Shown one piece after another: positions 15,565 to 17,106 of a stretch of 17,106 bases of DNA. Position numbers and translations under genes: made by a program. How positions within the stretch are numbered: position 1 is the first letter of the stretch; every line of letters starts with the position of its first letter. The notes beneath the pieces are model-generated. The model saw only the letters and a program-made list of their open reading frames with translations. It had not been told where the DNA came from and did not search any database. The stretch is from NCBI GenBank assembly GCA_002412425.1, contig DHVB01000009.1, forward strand, positions 345 to 17,450, written 5' to 3'. This DNA comes from Bacteroidales bacterium UBA5219. GTDB taxonomy: Bacteria; Bacteroidota; Bacteroidia; Bacteroidales; ML635J-15.

Positions 15565-15591
15565 TGAAAATAGTTTTTTGTGTTGATTTTC

Positions 15592-16251
15592 TTATCCGTT
15601 TTCAGCAATTATTTTTAGTGAATCTAATTTTAAAATTTCAATATTTCTTCCGCTAAGTTTTATAATTCCATCTTTTTGAAAATCAGATAGAATGTTGATT
15701 ACACTTTCTTTTGAGTAAGCTAATGATATTGCCATTTCTTCGCGAGTGAAAGGTAAAGTAAACTTTTCTGATTTAAAAAGTGTGTATAAACGCAATAATA
15801 AAATTGCTAAAGCACCATTTGCATTCCTGTGGCTAATCATTATTAAACTGTGTATGGCAGCGCTTGTCATTTCCGACATTATAGTAATTAAATCTATGGC
15901 AAATTTTCCGTTTTTTTGTATTAAGTCTTCGAAAATATTTCTGTCGAAAACTCTAACTTTTGATGTTGTTACAGCTACAGCAGAAAAGTCTAATTTTTTC
16001 TTTACAAATGAACATGCCAAGCCAATAAAATCGCCATCTCCACTAAATCTAAATGTAGAGTCTTTTCCTTTAATTTCAATGTTTAGCTTCACAAAACCTT
16101 CTTCTAACATCAAGATTTGGCTTGCTAAACTGCCTTGTTTTACTATCGTTTCGTTTTTGTTGTAGCTAATTAAACTTGAACTTTTAATTAATTCAGAATA
16201 TTCTTCCTCGGTAAGATTTGTTGCCCATGAAAATCTTTTTATTTCTTGCAT
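15592..16251 (-). CDS. Crp/Fnr family transcription regulator
   Basis: A 219-residue cytoplasmic regulator. Residues about 15-125 are a cyclic-nucleotide-binding-like beta roll (ETIVKQGSLASQILMLEEGFVKL, then FSGDGDFIGLAC). A long dimer helix follows at about 115-145, and the C-terminal winged helix covers about 168-212 (FTREEMAISLAYSKESVINILSDFQKDGIIKL). The phosphate-binding Arg/Ser signature of true cAMP receptors is not seen and the four-Cys Fe-S pattern of Fnr is absent, so the effector is unknown. It is divergent from the OsmC gene and directly upstream of the GH109-like gene, which it may control together with itself. No clear consensus promoter was found in front of it; the gap contains TAATTTTA near 16274-16281 (minus strand), one base off. 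Confidence 0.88.
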   Translation of the reverse strand: MQEIKRFSWATNLTEEEYSELIKSSSLISYNKNETIVKQGSLASQILMLEEGFVKLNIEIKGKDSTFRFSGDGDFIGLACSFVKKKLDFSAVAVTTSKVRVFDRNIFEDLIQKNGKFAIDLITIMSEMTSAAIHSLIMISHRNANGALAILLLRLYTLFKSEKFTLPFTREEMAISLAYSKESVINILSDFQKDGIIKLSGRNIEILKLDSLKIIAENG

Positions 16252-16348
16252 ATATAAAATTTCAAAATTTACGTAAAATTAAGTATTAATAGATATTAAA
16301 ACAAGTAAAATTGCATGTTTGTTTATGAAATATTAATGTGTTTTTAAT

Positions 16349-16379
16349 TTTGCAAAAAGGTATTGCAATTCTATATTTG
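16349..16379 (+). promoter_or_regulatory. Promoter of the OsmC-family gene
   Basis: TTTG at 16349-16352, a 19-nt spacer and TATATTTG at 16372-16379 match the consensus exactly. A second possible -7 box, TAATTTTG at 16345-16352, overlaps the -33 element. The leader to the ATG at 16418 is about 32 nt. Confidence 0.65.
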
Positions 16380-16417
16380 AAACAAATAAATATTATAAAC
16401 TTTTAAATTAAAATATT

Positions 16418-16858
16418 ATGACAGATTTAAGATCATGGATTAAAGCAGTAAGCGCTAGTCCAATGAAAACAATTGTAAAAGCAAGAAATTTTGAAATTAT
16501 CATTGACGAACCTCAAGAAATGGGTGGAACCGATGAGGGTGCAAGTCCAGTTGAATATCTTATAGCAGCTTTTTCTGGCTGTATAAATGTTGTAGCTCAT
16601 TTAGTAGCAAAGGAAATGAATTTTGAGTTAAGAGGTGTAGAAATCGATATCTATGGAGATTTGAATCCTGCAAAACTATTTGGACAGTCTAATGAAGAAC
16701 GTGCTGGTTTTAAACAAATTAACCTAAGTATCAAAGCAGATACTGATGCTGATGAAGCTACTTTGGAAAAATGGCTCGAAGCTATTGAAAGCAGATGTCC
16801 TATAAGTGATAATTTACAAAATCCAACTCCTGTGAAGATTAGCTATAAAAAGAAATAA
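16418..16858 (+). CDS. OsmC family protein
   Basis: A 146-residue OsmC/Ohr-fold protein. The two redox cysteines of the family are present: Cys55 in AAFSGCINVV, at the start of the long central helix, and Cys127 in ESRCPISDNL. ASPVEYLIAA upstream of Cys55 is the standard family motif. Such dimeric cytoplasmic proteins reduce organic hydroperoxides by a Cys-sulfenate/disulfide mechanism; this divergent subfamily (YhfA-like length and GGTDEGASPVE start) has less certain substrates. It has its own promoter and terminator and is therefore a single-gene transcript, divergent from the Crp/Fnr gene, which might regulate it. Confidence 0.92.
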   Translation: MTDLRSWIKAVSASPMKTIVKARNFEIIIDEPQEMGGTDEGASPVEYLIAAFSGCINVVAHLVAKEMNFELRGVEIDIYGDLNPAKLFGQSNEERAGFKQINLSIKADTDADEATLEKWLEAIESRCPISDNLQNPTPVKISYKKK

Positions 16859-16874
16859 TTAAATTAAATATGAA

Positions 16875-16907
16875 AAAAAACGGCTACCTTTTGAGTAGCC
16901 GTTTTTT
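16875..16907 (+). terminator. Rho-independent terminator after the OsmC-family gene
   Basis: AAAAAACGGCTAC (16875-16887) and GTAGCCGTTTTTT (16895-16907) form a perfect 13-bp stem with a 7-nt loop and a T-rich right side. It starts 16 bp after the stop codon. Confidence 0.88.
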
Positions 16908-16942
16908 CTTGTTTTAAGCACTATTTTGCAACGTGATTTCAA

Positions 16943-17088
16943 GGTGTTTCAGAAGTGTTAAAATGCAAGGCGTCTGAAATTGAGGACGAAGGAGCGTACC
17001 AGAAGCGATGCACTGAGCAAAGCCGAAGTGTACGCGACTGAGTCCGAATATTGAAAGCAACGCAGCAGTTTGACACTTATAAAACACC
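16943..17088. repeat. 146-bp structured intergenic element with inverted ends
   Basis: The ends GGTGTTTCAGAAGTGTT (16943-16959) and GACACTTATAAAACACC (17072-17088) are inverted matches at 13 of 17 positions. An inner pair, GCGTAC near 16993-16998 and GTACGC near 17031-17036, is also complementary. The right end runs into a T-tract. No reading frame is credible here. Bacteroidota genomes carry dispersed repeats of similar design; the family name is not known to me. Confidence 0.55.
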
Positions 17089-17106
17089 GTTTTTTTATTC
17101 TTTAAT

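Noticed and set aside
15746..16165. A 139-codon open frame opposite the Crp/Fnr gene.
   Set aside because: It is the antisense shadow of a clear Crp/Fnr coding sequence and has no recognisable domain.

Overview
The window looks like a chromosome segment from an AT-rich member of the Bacteroidota. The evidence is repeated TTTG-N19..21-TAnnTTTG promoter motifs, the near absence of Shine-Dalgarno sequences, a PorT-like protein of the type IX secretion family, a relaxed lipoprotein signal, and BatA-like VWA and GH109-like genes typical of that phylum. The assignment to phylum is an inference from these traits. No rRNA, tRNA, CRISPR array or insertion sequence was seen.

Layout. Left end (1-1600): a short intergenic repeat, then a Ste24-type M48 membrane protease on the minus strand. 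1548-3550: a two-gene cassette with its own promoter and an ATGA overlap, encoding an AAA_15 ATPase (RloA/AbiLi-like) and an RloB/AbiLii-like TOPRIM-type protein. This is a probable stand-alone anti-phage abortive infection system related to AbiL and, more distantly, PARIS. 3674-6382: recF, a small secreted lipocalin-like protein and two HAD hydrolases, closely spaced and co-directional. 6383-6683: a gene-free stretch of hairpins and a 72-bp imperfect palindrome. 6684-7450: PorT-like barrel protein (minus). 7585-8605: rplU-rpmA operon with a clear promoter and terminator; L27 carries an unusual 99-residue Lys/Ala/Glu/Pro tail. 8641-11111: a transglutaminase-fold lipoprotein and a MerR/CarH-like regulator whose cobalamin-binding signatures look degenerate. 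11171-14059: fabG followed 7 bp later by a VWA-type membrane protein. 14153-16251 (minus): a Crp/Fnr regulator and, 27 bp downstream, a GH109-like Gfo/Idh/MocA lipoprotein. 16349-16907: an OsmC-family gene with promoter and terminator. Right end: a 146-bp structured element with inverted ends.

The most notable points are the RloAB defence cassette and two places where a single missing A in a short A-tract appears to break a gene: the C-terminus of rloB and the N-terminus of the GH109-like gene. In both, the other frame continues into a convincing protein end. These could be real inactivating or phase-variable indels, or homopolymer errors in the assembly. The remaining genes are mostly housekeeping or envelope functions, with no other sign of a mobile island, so the RloAB pair appears to be a small insertion among core genes.
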